Shown here one piece after another: positions 9,422 to 18,742 of a stretch of 64,000 nt of DNA. The position numbers and the translations under genes are program-made. Within the stretch, counting starts at the first letter, position 1. Each line of letters starts with the position of its first letter. The notes under the pieces are model-generated. The model had not been told where the DNA came from and ran no database searches. It was given only the letters and a program-made list of their open reading frames with translations. The DNA lies in the NCBI RefSeq assembly GCF_000020585.3, contig NC_011138.3, forward strand, positions 1,359,791 to 1,423,790, written 5' to 3'. The stretch comes from Alteromonas mediterranea DE. GTDB lineage: Bacteria; Pseudomonadota; Gammaproteobacteria; Enterobacterales; Alteromonadaceae.

Positions 9422-10315
9422 ATGCAATCAGACGCGATCCCTTTCTGTAAAGACTACCTGTTAAACCACGCCAGTATGCCTGTTAATGCGCTTCTTGACG
9501 AATTAGGTCTCTTCACATGCAGTGAGTTTCCTACCCCTGAATTGCTTAACGAAAAAGTCGCCGAATATCAGGCAAGTTGGCAAGGCCCGACGTTTAAAGG
9601 TCAACGCTTATTCAAAGACGACGAGCAGCGCTATTACGAAACAATTATTAGCGAAGACAAAGTCATTCCGACCCGCGAACTTAGCTGGCACGACTTATTC
9701 AATGCACTTATTTGGCTACAATTTCCTAAAACGAAATCTTTGCTCAATGAGTTACATGTTGCCGATATTAACCGCTATGGCGTTAACCCAAGAACGGCGC
9801 GGCGAAACCGTATTACTCACTTTGACGAATGCGGAGTGGTGCTCGCTGTTGAATCACCTAAAGGAAGTGACTTACCCGTTGTGAAACAGTCGGCACGGGC
9901 TTGTCGCGAAGAGTTTCTATACCGCCTTGCTCAGCATGAGTGGAAAACAGTGTTTATTGCCAATCGAGAGATGTGGTACACACAGGTCAGCCCCTTTATT
10001 TTTGGTCATGCAAACTTAGAAATGATGTTGAACCCTTTTATCGGTTTAACGGGGAAATGGCTGGCAGTGTCTGTGCCCTATGGTTTTAGTCAGCTCGATA
10101 GGTGGCAGCAGCGTGCGCAGTTAGACGAGGCTATGGTCGCACGTATTAAAGATTTAGATTGCTTTGAGTGTGCACCATTGCTGAAACCTTTACCGCTGTT
10201 GGGTGTTCCTTCATGGCACCATAAGCAAGATGAAACATTTTACAGTAATAGTGACTACTTTAGGCCACTAAGAGCGGGAAGTAAGCCTACCAAACAACTG
10301 CCACTGTGGACCTAG
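9422..10315 (+). CDS. DUF3025 domain protein
   Basis: A 297-residue cytoplasmic protein with no signal peptide or membrane segment. The block LSWHDLFNALIWLQFPKTKSLLN is the hallmark I associate with DUF3025, a proteobacterial family of unknown function. The middle holds RNRITHFDECGVVLAV. Nothing points to an enzymatic activity. ATG 9422 fits the family N-terminus. It stands alone, divergent from the M28 lipoprotein gene and convergent with the YIP1 gene. Confidence 0.85.
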   Translation: MQSDAIPFCKDYLLNHASMPVNALLDELGLFTCSEFPTPELLNEKVAEYQASWQGPTFKGQRLFKDDEQRYYETIISEDKVIPTRELSWHDLFNALIWLQFPKTKSLLNELHVADINRYGVNPRTARRNRITHFDECGVVLAVESPKGSDLPVVKQSARACREEFLYRLAQHEWKTVFIANREMWYTQVSPFIFGHANLEMMLNPFIGLTGKWLAVSVPYGFSQLDRWQQRAQLDEAMVARIKDLDCFECAPLLKPLPLLGVPSWHHKQDETFYSNSDYFRPLRAGSKPTKQLPLWT

Positions 10316-10391
10316 CTTGAGACTTTTTATTTTTGTGGTTTAGTGCAGCGCGGCTTATAAATTTACATAACGTTAAAACGCGAGGGCATAT

Positions 10392-10426
10392 TGCGCTCTA
10401 GTATCAAAAAGAATGACTAGAGCGCA
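10392..10426. terminator. Perfect 11-bp inverted repeat between converging genes
   Basis: TGCGCTCTAGT (10392-10402) and ACTAGAGCGCA (10416-10426) are perfect arms with a 13-base loop. No strong U run follows on either strand. Its position between convergent genes suggests a termination or transcript-end hairpin. Confidence 0.45.
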
Positions 10427-10448
10427 GCATCACTAGTAAAGACGTGAC

Positions 10449-11153
10449 TTAAAAGACAGCCAGCGCTAGCAGCCAAATGCTGTAGATAATTAAATAAGGC
10501 GCGCTGGCAATGAGCGCCGATTTTTTAAGAGAAAACGAGGTCCATTGAGTAATACCTACCGTTGCAAGGTAAATTCCCCAGAACAGTTCTAACCTTACCG
10601 CTTGGCCGAAGGCATACCACGGAGAGTCCATCGGAATGCTGGCAATAAAACCTAAAGAAGCCGGTGACAAGATAGAAGGTGCAACTTGGTGATCGCCGGT
10701 AAAGAGCAAAAGCGCTACCCCCACTAACCCGGTTAATACGTAAGGCATAGATAACCACCATGCAAAGCCGTACCAGTCTGTAAAGCCAAATACATGGCTG
10801 TCGTCAGAACGGGTCGCAAGGTTTACGTAAACAGCGTAAACGGCATTGATAACAATAGGGATAAAGAAAGCACCAATAACCGATGACCAAAGCAACGCGC
10901 TTCTGGTGAAGAAAGCTTTCATTTGCTCTTCTTCTGCCGGGCTCATGTCACCTTGCGCTGCAATGTTCATTTCAGCAAACCATTCAATATCAACAAAGTT
11001 AACGTAGAGATATTGAGAAACCAGAGAAATAGCCATAATCAAAATAAAGGGCATCCAACTCCAGTTATTGTGTTCACCCACGGCCTTAAATACGCCGTTC
11101 GGTTTAAAAAATATATCGTTACACGCTTGGAAAGGGTTCGATACGTTATGCAT
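10449..11153 (-). CDS. YIP1 family inner-membrane protein
   Basis: A 234-residue protein with about five hydrophobic segments (WMPFILIMAISLVSQYLY, then AFFIPIVINAVYAVYV, PYVLTGLVGVALLLF, GIYLATVGITQW and YLIIYSIWLLALAVF), matching the bacterial YIP1 family of unknown function. The frame is open to a GTG at 11186, but ATG 11153 has AAGGAG six bases upstream, which decides the start. The N-terminus NPFQACNDIFFKPNGVF is typical of these proteins. Monocistronic by context. Confidence 0.85.
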   Translation of the reverse strand: MHNVSNPFQACNDIFFKPNGVFKAVGEHNNWSWMPFILIMAISLVSQYLYVNFVDIEWFAEMNIAAQGDMSPAEEEQMKAFFTRSALLWSSVIGAFFIPIVINAVYAVYVNLATRSDDSHVFGFTDWYGFAWWLSMPYVLTGLVGVALLLFTGDHQVAPSILSPASLGFIASIPMDSPWYAFGQAVRLELFWGIYLATVGITQWTSFSLKKSALIASAPYLIIYSIWLLALAVF

Positions 11154-11371
11154 CCCTTGCTCCTTATAGTTTTGTTGCTCGAACACAGTGTGACGCTATC
11201 GCTGAACAATAACGCTGTAGGTTTAGTTTTATAATCTTAGCGATATAGATTACTGAGGGCTAAAGACCTTGTACAGCACAAGATTCTGATTAGAGAGGTT
11301 TTTTGTAAGAGAAAGTGAATATAGTTGATACGGAATAGGTAACTCATTGTACCTACACGAAAAGCACAACG

Positions 11372-11399
11372 AATAAGAGGAGCCTTGGCTCCTCTTATT
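11372..11399 (-). terminator. Terminator of the cys operon
   Basis: AATAAGAGGAGCC (11372-11384) and GGCTCCTCTTATT (11387-11399) are perfect 13-bp arms just past the permease stop codon. The hairpin is strong; the U content downstream on the minus strand is modest. Confidence 0.65.
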
Positions 11400-11407
11400 T
11401 ATCGCAA

Positions 11408-13132
11408 CTAAAGGTAAGTCACATTCAATAAAGTAAGTACGATAGAACTGTATACAATGGAAATAGGCAGGCCTATTTTTATGAAATGTGAAAACCGGTA
11501 GTTGGCGGCATTATAAACCAACAGGTTAGTTTGATATCCGAAAGGCGATATAAAGCTCGCGCTAGCAGCAAAGGCGACGGCCAACGCAAATGGCATAAGA
11601 GGCGCGCCAATAATCTGCACAAGGCCATAGGCAAAAGGGAACATCAAGGCCGCTGCCGCATTATTGGTAACAAACTCGGTTAACAACAGCGTAATTAAGT
11701 AAATAATCACTAGCGCAATAAACCAGTTGGTACCAGACAGCACAGGCATTAATGCCTCTGTCATTGTCATTATAACGCCCGAGTTTTCAAGAGCAGTGGC
11801 TAAACTTAAGGCTCCAACAATGACAACAATGAGGTTAAGCGGTAGATTTCGCTTCATTTCGCCGTTCGACGTTACTCTTACCCCAATAAGTACTGCGGCC
11901 AAGAACAGCAGCCCAATGGCAAGTGAGATAACGTTTGCAGCTGCCAATAAAACAGTAGTAAGAAAGCCACCGAGTGTGATCCACTCCTGTTTATTCGTAA
12001 GCGGGCGAGCGATCTTTTGCTCTGACAGAATAAAGAAGTTTTTATTCAAATTTTGACGGGTGGCAAAATCGGGGCCCGTCGCCAGTAGCAAAAAGTCACC
12101 GGCCTGCAGTTTGATCTCGCCTAATTTGCCAGAAAGTTGCTCGCCATCGCGGCGAATGGCTACTACAGCGGCATCAAACAGTGCTCTAAAACCAAGTTTT
12201 TTAATGGTTTGGCCAATAACCTGCGCACGGTTGGCAACAACGACCTCCGTTAAACTTTCGCGCAACACGCCGTCTGACTCAGCGAACATACTTAACCCTT
12301 TAATATGGCTTAAGTTATCGAGCTTTTGTACATTGCCAGAAAAGATCAGTTTATCGCCTTCTAAGATAACCAGGTCAGGGCCCACGGGAGAGATTAAATT
12401 GCCATCGCGTACCACTTCCACTAGAAAGAGCTCAGGAAGGTTTCGCAGGTGGTTCTGCTCAACAGTCTTGCCAATTAGCTCAGATCCGGGTTCAACTTCA
12501 GCTTCAACCATATACTCGTGATAGTTATTGTTTTTGTTGCCAATATTGGGCAGCAAAGGCAATAGCATAAACATAAGTAAGCCACAGGTAAGACCGGCCA
12601 CGGTGCCATACAGGGTGAAATCAAAGAAATTGAAACCAGGGTGTCCGTGTTCTTGTAAGAAACTGTCAACGATAAGGTTAGTAGAAGTCCCGATTAGGGT
12701 AACCGTACCACCGAGTATCGCGGCGTAAGAAAGCGGAATGAGTAGTCGTGATGCAGGGTGATATTGGTTCTGTTTAATAGGACCAATAAGACTTGCCACA
12801 ATTGCGGTGTTATTTAACAGCGCAGAAGAGACAAAGGTTAACGAAAATAATCGCCAATAGGACTGCGTGAAATTAGCGCTAACTAACTTTCTACCAAGTC
12901 GCTTAATCAAAGCGGTTTTATCAATAGCACTACTCACTAAAAGCAACAAAACAAGGGTGATAAGGCCCTTGTTTGTTAAATTTAGCAAGATGTCATCAAG
13001 AGATAACTGCTGGGTAACCAGTAAAGCCAATACTGCACCTGAAAATACAGTAGAAGGGCGCTGACGGGTCAAAATCAGCGCGCATATCGTACCGGCAAAA
13101 ATTGCCAGTACGATGAACTGGGTCACATCCAT
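11408..13132 (-). CDS. SLC13/DASS-type permease with two RCK_C domains, likely sulfate uptake
   Basis: A 574-residue membrane protein. Hydrophobic segments flank a central soluble part (about residues 200-370) with two RCK_C (TrkA-C) repeats: GSELIGKTVEQ...LEGDKLIFSG and AQVIGQTIKKLG...LQAGDFLLLATG. The membrane parts have the conserved GTSTNLIV and NNAAAALMFPFA motifs of the divalent-anion:Na+ symporter class. It is the last gene of the cysD-C-Q-N run, 16 bases after cysN. That position, with the known use of such permeases for sulfate in other organisms, suggests sulfate import. Direct evidence for the substrate is absent. Confidence 0.88.
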   Translation of the reverse strand: MDVTQFIVLAIFAGTICALILTRQRPSTVFSGAVLALLVTQQLSLDDILLNLTNKGLITLVLLLLVSSAIDKTALIKRLGRKLVSANFTQSYWRLFSLTFVSSALLNNTAIVASLIGPIKQNQYHPASRLLIPLSYAAILGGTVTLIGTSTNLIVDSFLQEHGHPGFNFFDFTLYGTVAGLTCGLLMFMLLPLLPNIGNKNNNYHEYMVEAEVEPGSELIGKTVEQNHLRNLPELFLVEVVRDGNLISPVGPDLVILEGDKLIFSGNVQKLDNLSHIKGLSMFAESDGVLRESLTEVVVANRAQVIGQTIKKLGFRALFDAAVVAIRRDGEQLSGKLGEIKLQAGDFLLLATGPDFATRQNLNKNFFILSEQKIARPLTNKQEWITLGGFLTTVLLAAANVISLAIGLLFLAAVLIGVRVTSNGEMKRNLPLNLIVVIVGALSLATALENSGVIMTMTEALMPVLSGTNWFIALVIIYLITLLLTEFVTNNAAAALMFPFAYGLVQIIGAPLMPFALAVAFAASASFISPFGYQTNLLVYNAANYRFSHFIKIGLPISIVYSSIVLTLLNVTYL

Positions 13133-13148
13133 AATGCTCCAGTCCTGC

Positions 13149-14564
13149 TTATAGTTTACTGATGTCCACAGAGTTCCAATGCGGGAAGTGCTTGCGTACT
13201 AGCGCATTGAATTCAAGCTCAAACTCAGAGAAGTTAGGCGATGTATGCTGTGCGTCACCGGCAATTTCGTCGATGATCATACCCGCACCCACTGTACCAT
13301 TGGTTAAGCGGTCGATAACGATAAATGAACCAGTAGGGCGGTTGCGCTTGTACGGGTCGCACGCTACAGGCTGTGTAAACTTAACGTCAACTACACCAAT
13401 TTCGTTAAGGTTTAGGTGCATTGCATCAGCTTCTTCAAGGGTATTCACATCAATTTGGTTATCGATATGCGCCACAACGCCAGGCGTAGATTTGGTCGCA
13501 AACTTAAACAAGTATTGCTTGTTTGGCATTAGCGGCTCTTCAGACATCCACACAAGGTGAGTTTTAAACTGCGTGTTAAGCAGCGGCAAGTTGTCTGATT
13601 TTACAATCATATCGCCACGAGAGATGTCAATTTCATCTTCAAGGGTTAGCGTAACCGCTTGAGGCACATAAGCACGCTCTTGGTCGCCTTCAAACGTAAC
13701 GACTTGCTTCACTTTTGATTTCTTACCAGAAGGTAGGGCAGTCACTTCATCACCTGGCGCTACCTGGCCTGATACCACGGTACCCGCAAAACCACGGAAA
13801 TCTAAGTTAGGACGGTTAACGTATTGAACTGGGAAGCGGAAATCTTCAAGGTTATCGTCTTCACCAATTTCAATGTTTTCTAGCATTTCCATTAGTGGCG
13901 TGCCGTCAAACCAAGGGGTCTTTTCGCTTTTACCTACCACGTTGTCGCCTTCCAATGCTGAAATAGGCACAAACTGAATGTCAGGAATATCAAGCTGCTC
14001 AGCAAACTTCAGGTAGTCTTCTTGAATTTGTTTGTAGACCTCTTCTGAATAATCCATTAAGTCCATTTTGTTGATAGCAACAATAACGTGCTTAATACCG
14101 AGAAGAGAAACTAAGAACGAGTGACGTTTAGTTTGTACTTTAACGCCGCCACGAGCATCAACAAGAATGATGGCGAGGTCGCAAGTAGACGCACCCGTTA
14201 CCATGTTGCGGGTGTACTGCTCGTGCCCTGGCGTGTCAGCGATGATGAACTTACGCTTGTCGGTAGAGAAGTAGCGGTATGCTACGTCAATCGTAATACC
14301 TTGTTCACGTTCAGATTGAAGACCGTCTACAAGTAATGCAAGGTCTACTTTTTCGCCCGTAGTCCCAACTTTTTTGCTGTCTTTAGTGATTGCAGCAAGC
14401 TGGTCTTCATAAATCATTTTTGAATCGTGAAGTAAGCGACCAATTAAGGTGCTCTTACCGTCATCTACGCTACCGCAAGTAAGGAAACGTAGCATGTCTT
14501 TCTTTTCGTGTTGCTCTAGGTAAGACAGAATGTCCTGTCTCAATAATTCGTTTTCATTGTTCAT
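13149..14564 (-). CDS. cysN: Sulfate adenylyltransferase, GTPase subunit CysN
   Basis: CysN hydrolyses GTP to drive APS formation by CysD from ATP and sulfate. At 471 residues it is near E. coli CysN (475). The elongation-factor-like GTPase motifs are intact: [10 protein letters not shown] (G1), [12 protein letters not shown] (G3) and NKMDLMD (G4), followed by the beta-barrel domains. There is no fused CysC kinase at the C-terminus, consistent with a separate cysC in the operon. It begins one base after the cysQ stop codon, so translation is probably coupled. Confidence 0.97.
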   Translation of the reverse strand: MNNENELLRQDILSYLEQHEKKDMLRFLTCGSVDDGKSTLIGRLLHDSKMIYEDQLAAITKDSKKVGTTGEKVDLALLVDGLQSEREQGITIDVAYRYFSTDKRKFIIADTPGHEQYTRNMVTGASTCDLAIILVDARGGVKVQTKRHSFLVSLLGIKHVIVAINKMDLMDYSEEVYKQIQEDYLKFAEQLDIPDIQFVPISALEGDNVVGKSEKTPWFDGTPLMEMLENIEIGEDDNLEDFRFPVQYVNRPNLDFRGFAGTVVSGQVAPGDEVTALPSGKKSKVKQVVTFEGDQERAYVPQAVTLTLEDEIDISRGDMIVKSDNLPLLNTQFKTHLVWMSEEPLMPNKQYLFKFATKSTPGVVAHIDNQIDVNTLEEADAMHLNLNEIGVVDVKFTQPVACDPYKRNRPTGSFIVIDRLTNGTVGAGMIIDEIAGDAQHTSPNFSEFELEFNALVRKHFPHWNSVDISKL

Positions 14565-14565
14565 G

Positions 14566-15357
14566 TTATGCGCTCACAAGGAAAAAGGGGTTTAACACAG
14601 ACTCTTTTTGGTTATAGGTAAGAGCGTCAGCGTTGTCATCTAATGGATTTTCAGGGTCAAGTACGGTCACGTTCGCACCCGCCGCTAATGCGACTGCATG
14701 TGCAGCACCCGTATCCCATTCAGACGTTGGGCCTAAACGAGGGTAAAGGTGTGCATCGCCCTCGGCCACTAAGCAAAGCTTTAGTGAGCTGCCCATCGCC
14801 ACTAGCTCAGTATCACCATCAAGCTGTGCCAATAAATTTTGAATTTCAGGGCTTTGGTGAGAACGGCTGCCTACCACTTTCCACACTTCTGCACCGTCGT
14901 GCTTGCGTGCAGAAATAGCGGTGAATTCACCATCTACTTCAGTCCATGCACCGTCACCCACAATGCCTACGTAGCTTTTGTTGAGTGCTGGCGCATAAAC
15001 TACGCCCATAGTCGGTTTACCGTTTTCGATAAGTGCAATGTTTACCGTAAACTCACCGTTTTTCTTAATAAACTCTTTGGTGCCGTCTAGCGGGTCAACC
15101 AGCCAGTATGACGACCACGTCTTGCGCTCATCCCACGAAATATCTGCTGATTCCTCAGAAAGGATTGGCAGATCAGACTCCGCTTCAAGGGCATTTACAA
15201 TAACGTTGTGCGCGGCAAGGTCAGCTTCAGTTAATGGGCTGGTATCCTGCTTTTCGTAAATGGCAAAATCTTTCTCGTAAATCGCCATTATCTTATCGCC
15301 CGCTTCTTTAGCGATAGTCAGCACTTTCTGTGCAAGAGAATTAATAGGCTGTGTCAT
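14566..15357 (-). CDS. cysQ: 3'(2'),5'-bisphosphate nucleotidase CysQ
   Basis: CysQ dephosphorylates PAP (and PAPS) to AMP, removing the inhibitory by-product of sulfate reduction. The 263-residue inositol-monophosphatase-fold protein has [10 protein letters not shown], the metal-site motif [12 protein letters not shown] and [12 protein letters not shown]. The Li+-sensitive phosphatase signature is complete. The start overlaps the cysC stop as TAATG (one shared base). Having cysQ inside the activation operon ties PAP removal directly to PAPS production. Confidence 0.96.
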   Translation of the reverse strand: MTQPINSLAQKVLTIAKEAGDKIMAIYEKDFAIYEKQDTSPLTEADLAAHNVIVNALEAESDLPILSEESADISWDERKTWSSYWLVDPLDGTKEFIKKNGEFTVNIALIENGKPTMGVVYAPALNKSYVGIVGDGAWTEVDGEFTAISARKHDGAEVWKVVGSRSHQSPEIQNLLAQLDGDTELVAMGSSLKLCLVAEGDAHLYPRLGPTSEWDTGAAHAVALAAGANVTVLDPENPLDDNADALTYNQKESVLNPFFLVSA

Positions 15358-15953
15358 TACACCAATCCCTTTTCTTGAAGCAAAGCATACAAACGCTCAG
15401 CGGTTTGCTCTGCCGGTTCATCCTGATATGTTAGGTGTACTTCTGGTGCTTCAGGCGCTTCGTACGCTGAATCAATACCAGTGAAGTCCTTGATTTCGCC
15501 GCTACGTGCTTTTTTGTACAAGCCTTTCGGGTCGCGCTTTTCGCACACTTCAAGCGGGGTATCAACAAACACTTCTACAAACTCGCCTTCTTCCATTAAG
15601 CTGCGGCAATAATCGCGGTCAGCTTTAAACGGAGAGATAAACGCAGTCAGTACCAAGGTTCCAGCGTCAACAAAAAGCTTGGCGACCTCGCTGATGCGGC
15701 GAATGTTCTCAACCCGATCTTTGTCGCTAAAACCTAAATCGCCACATAACCCGTGACGTACGTTGTCGCCATCTAACAGGTACGTGTGTTTATTTTGCTC
15801 GTGAAGTTTTTTCTCAAGCAAGTTAGCTAACGTAGATTTACCAGAACCACTTAACCCGGTAAGCCAAAACACGCGAGGTGTTTGACCTAACTTCTCAGAG
15901 CGGGTGGTCTTGTTGACTTCGTGTTTGTGCCAAACGACGTTGTCTGTGGCCAT
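15357..15953 (-). CDS. cysC: Adenylylsulfate (APS) kinase CysC
   Basis: CysC phosphorylates APS to PAPS. The 198-residue protein has the P-loop GLSGSGKST near residue 35, then [16 protein letters not shown] and the [10 protein letters not shown] segment, all normal for APS kinases. Stop and start codons overlap on both sides as TAATG (with cysD upstream and cysQ downstream), a strong sign of one polycistronic message. The placing between cysD and cysQ, away from cysN, differs from the E. coli cysDNC order. Confidence 0.97.
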   Translation of the reverse strand: MATDNVVWHKHEVNKTTRSEKLGQTPRVFWLTGLSGSGKSTLANLLEKKLHEQNKHTYLLDGDNVRHGLCGDLGFSDKDRVENIRRISEVAKLFVDAGTLVLTAFISPFKADRDYCRSLMEEGEFVEVFVDTPLEVCEKRDPKGLYKKARSGEIKDFTGIDSAYEAPEAPEVHLTYQDEPAEQTAERLYALLQEKGLV

Positions 15954-16867
15954 TAGAAGTACCCTTCCATTTTCTTCTTCTCCATAGAGCCCGCGCTGTC
16001 ATGGTCTATAACGCGGCCTTGACGCTCAGAGGTCTTGGTAAGCAGCATTTCTTGAATAACCTCAGGAAGGGTTGCTGCTTCTGATTCAACGGCACCGGTT
16101 AGTGGGTAACAGCCAAGGGTACGGAATCGCACAGAGCGCATTTCTGGTACTTCACCTTCTTCTAAAGGCATACGGTCGTCATCAACCATAATAAGAATGC
16201 CGTCACGCTCAACAACTGGGCGAGGCTTAGAAAGGTAAAGTTGTGGTATATCGATATTTTCCAGGTAGATATATTGCCAGATATCTAGCTCTGTCCAGTT
16301 AGACATTGGGAATACGCGGATACTTTCGCCTTTGTTAACCTGCGAGTTGTAGATATTCCAAAGCTCTGGACGCTGGTTTTTCGGGTCCCAACGGTGATTG
16401 CTGTCGCGGAATGAGTAAACACGCTCTTTTGCACGTGATTTTTCTTCATCACGACGGGCACCACCAAACGCAGCGTCAAACTTATATTTGTTCAATGCTT
16501 GCTTAAGGGCTTGGGTTTTCATGATATCCGTGTGTTTTGCTGAGCCGTGGCTAAATGGGCCAACGCCAGCTTCAACACCTTCTTCATTAATGTGAACAAG
16601 CAAATCAAAGCCATGCTTCTCTGCTTGCTCATCACGGAATTTGATCATTTCACCGAACTTCCACGTGGTGTCAACGTGAAGGAGTGGGAAAGGAATTTTA
16701 CCTGGCGCAAAGGCTTTACGAGCAAGGTGAAGCAATACAGAAGAGTCTTTTCCTACAGAGTAAAGCATTACTGGGTTTTCAAACTCAGCAGCCACTTCAC
16801 GGAAAATTTGGATACTCTCGGCTTCGAGTTGTTTCAAATGCGTTACAGACGGGATACTAGCAGTCAT
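15953..16867 (-). CDS. cysD: Sulfate adenylyltransferase, catalytic subunit CysD
   Basis: CysD is the PAPS-reductase-like ATP sulfurylase that forms APS with CysN. The 304-residue sequence has the PP-loop [13 protein letters not shown] near residue 37, the [17 protein letters not shown] block and a C-terminal [16 protein letters not shown], all characteristic. It is the first gene of the operon, and the AT-rich 16868-17050 region before it should carry the promoter. No CysB box could be assigned by eye. Confidence 0.97.
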   Translation of the reverse strand: MTASIPSVTHLKQLEAESIQIFREVAAEFENPVMLYSVGKDSSVLLHLARKAFAPGKIPFPLLHVDTTWKFGEMIKFRDEQAEKHGFDLLVHINEEGVEAGVGPFSHGSAKHTDIMKTQALKQALNKYKFDAAFGGARRDEEKSRAKERVYSFRDSNHRWDPKNQRPELWNIYNSQVNKGESIRVFPMSNWTELDIWQYIYLENIDIPQLYLSKPRPVVERDGILIMVDDDRMPLEEGEVPEMRSVRFRTLGCYPLTGAVESEAATLPEVIQEMLLTKTSERQGRVIDHDSAGSMEKKKMEGYF

Positions 16868-16968
16868 TTTGAAGTCCGAATTTATGTTATATATAAAAAA
16901 GTTATATGCGGGTTATTTTTCTGCATAGAACGATAACATATTTAAATTAAAAAGTAGTATGCGATTTT

Positions 16969-16983
16969 GCTATTTAAAATAGC
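16969..16983. promoter_or_regulatory. Small palindrome upstream of cysD
   Basis: GCTATTT-A-AAATAGC (16969-16983) is a perfect 7-bp inverted repeat, about 100 bases before the cysD start in an AT-rich stretch. It may be an operator or upstream promoter element. AT-rich DNA gives such repeats by chance, so this is tentative. Confidence 0.3.
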
Positions 16984-17050
16984 TATCTTATTCCTTTAAA
17001 TAAAAGTGTCATGCAAATGAAGCATAAGCCGTTATTTAAAGGCCTGGGAA

Positions 17051-17090
17051 AAAGAAAAAAGCCCTGCTTAGTTACCTAAACAGGGCTTTT
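17051..17090 (-). terminator. Terminator of putP
   Basis: GCCCTG (17061-17066) and CAGGGC (17081-17086) close an inner TTAG-TTAC-CTAA stem. On the minus strand a U-rich run (17051-17060) follows, as expected for an intrinsic terminator of putP. Confidence 0.8.
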
Positions 17091-17121
17091 AAATGCTGTT
17101 TTTTTAAAAGTTCAAGGTGCG

Positions 17122-18627
17122 TTATCTCTCGTCAAGTTTAGCTTGAAACGCATCAAAGGTATCTACAACACCCTCTCGTGGGGTACCTGATTTACTTAAA
17201 ATTAAAATTGTTAAGCTAGATAGTATAAAGCCCGGTACGATTTCATACATCCAGTCGCCTAAGGGCTGGCCGCCAATTTCAATAGGAAGGTAAATCCAAA
17301 GTAATACGGTAACTGCACCTACTATCATTCCACCTAGTGCGGCGCGACGAGTCATTTCCCGCTTAAATAAGCTAAATAATACCAAAGGACCAAAAGCGGC
17401 ACCAAAGCCTGCCCACGCATTACTCACCAGGGTTAGGATAGTGCTGTCTCTATCATAGGCAAGGTAGATAGCAACTAGTGCGACTATCACAACGCTCACA
17501 CGACCCGCTATAACTAGCTCGCCGTCCGATGCATCGCGGCGCAAGAAAGCTTGATAGAAGTCACTGGTTAATGAACTAGATGTTACCAATAGCTGAGAAG
17601 AAATAGTGCTCATTATCGCGGCCAAAATGGCGGCAAGTAAGAACCCACCCACTAGCGGGTGGAATAAAATTTGTGAGAGATAAATAAAGACGGTTTCTGG
17701 GTCAATGTCATTGCCGTTACCGGTAACATAAGCTAACCCAAATAAACCGGTCATTAACGCGCCGATGATAGATACGATCATCCAGCTCATGCCGATATTG
17801 CGGGCTGTAGGGATGTCTTTAACCGAGCGGATAGCCATAAAGCGCACAATGATATGCGGCTGACCGAAATAGCCTAGCCCCCAAGACATAAGAGAAATTA
17901 TCCCAATAACAGTGAGCGCTTCATTGGAAGATGCATCCATAAAGGCGTCAAACAACGCGGGGTTGATGTTATCTAGCGCGTCGATTGAGGCACCTAGGCC
18001 GCCTAATTCACTGATAACAACAGCAGGGACCATAATAAGCGACACGAACATAATGCAGCCCTGAACAAAGTCAGTCATGCTCACTGCCATAAAGCCGCCC
18101 ACCAGGGTATAGGCCACTACAACGCCTGCGGTTACATAGAGTCCAGCTTCGTACGATAGGCCAAATGACGTTTCAAATAACTTGCCGCCTGCGACTACGC
18201 CCGAAGAGGTATATAGGGTAAAGAAAATAACGATAACCACTGACGCTATAACGCGTAGCATGCGAGAATTATCGGCAAAGCGATTTTCGAAATAATCGGG
18301 CAGGGTAATCGAGTTATTGGCAACTTCGGTGTAAACGCGAAGACGTGGTGCCACTAACATGTAGTTAGCAAGAGCGCCTAAGGTCAACCCCACTGCAATC
18401 CAGCCAGCCGAGAGTCCGGAAACATACATTGCGCCCGGTAAGCCCATAAGCATCCAACCGCTCATGTCTGATGCACCTGCTGATAGTGCGGTTACCGCTG
18501 GACCAAGTTGGCGGCCGCCAAGCATGTAGCCCTCAACGTTGGTATCTGTTTGCCGATAGGCGAAAAGCCCTATCCCCAACATTACCACAAAATACAAACC
18601 CAACGAGATTATCGTGCCAGTAGCCAT
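17122..18627 (-). CDS. putP: Sodium/proline symporter PutP
   Basis: PutP imports proline with Na+ across the inner membrane. The 501-residue length nearly equals E. coli PutP (502), and the SSS-family landmarks are present: GGRQLGPAVTALSAGASDMSGWMLMG, and a later GGFLLAAILAAIMSTISSQLLV. About 13 hydrophobic segments are visible. No putA gene is in the window. A perfect palindrome at 18667-18685 lies 40-58 bases upstream of the start and is a candidate operator. Confidence 0.95.
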   Translation of the reverse strand: MATGTIISLGLYFVVMLGIGLFAYRQTDTNVEGYMLGGRQLGPAVTALSAGASDMSGWMLMGLPGAMYVSGLSAGWIAVGLTLGALANYMLVAPRLRVYTEVANNSITLPDYFENRFADNSRMLRVIASVVIVIFFTLYTSSGVVAGGKLFETSFGLSYEAGLYVTAGVVVAYTLVGGFMAVSMTDFVQGCIMFVSLIMVPAVVISELGGLGASIDALDNINPALFDAFMDASSNEALTVIGIISLMSWGLGYFGQPHIIVRFMAIRSVKDIPTARNIGMSWMIVSIIGALMTGLFGLAYVTGNGNDIDPETVFIYLSQILFHPLVGGFLLAAILAAIMSTISSQLLVTSSSLTSDFYQAFLRRDASDGELVIAGRVSVVIVALVAIYLAYDRDSTILTLVSNAWAGFGAAFGPLVLFSLFKREMTRRAALGGMIVGAVTVLLWIYLPIEIGGQPLGDWMYEIVPGFILSSLTILILSKSGTPREGVVDTFDAFQAKLDER

Positions 18628-18666
18628 ATAAATTCCCTATGTTTTTTCTCTCATGCTAACACCTAT

Positions 18667-18685
18667 GACGTAGAGTCTCTACGTC
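18667..18685. promoter_or_regulatory. Perfect 19-bp palindrome upstream of putP
   Basis: GACGTAGAG-T-CTCTACGTC (18667-18685) has 9-bp perfect arms around one base. It sits 40-58 bases before the putP ATG and about 58 bases after the preceding gene's stop. The one-base spacer suits a dimeric regulator better than an RNA hairpin, and there is no U tract. The cognate protein is unknown. Confidence 0.5.
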
Positions 18686-18742
18686 TGTCAGTGACCTTGC
18701 ATGTTTTCTATACGGTTACGTGTTGAAAAAGTTTGGGCTAAT

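Noticed and set aside
12060..12521. Long open frame opposite the SLC13 permease
   Set aside because: Ser/Thr/Arg-rich composition and perfect antisense overlap with a well-supported membrane protein mark it as a shadow frame.
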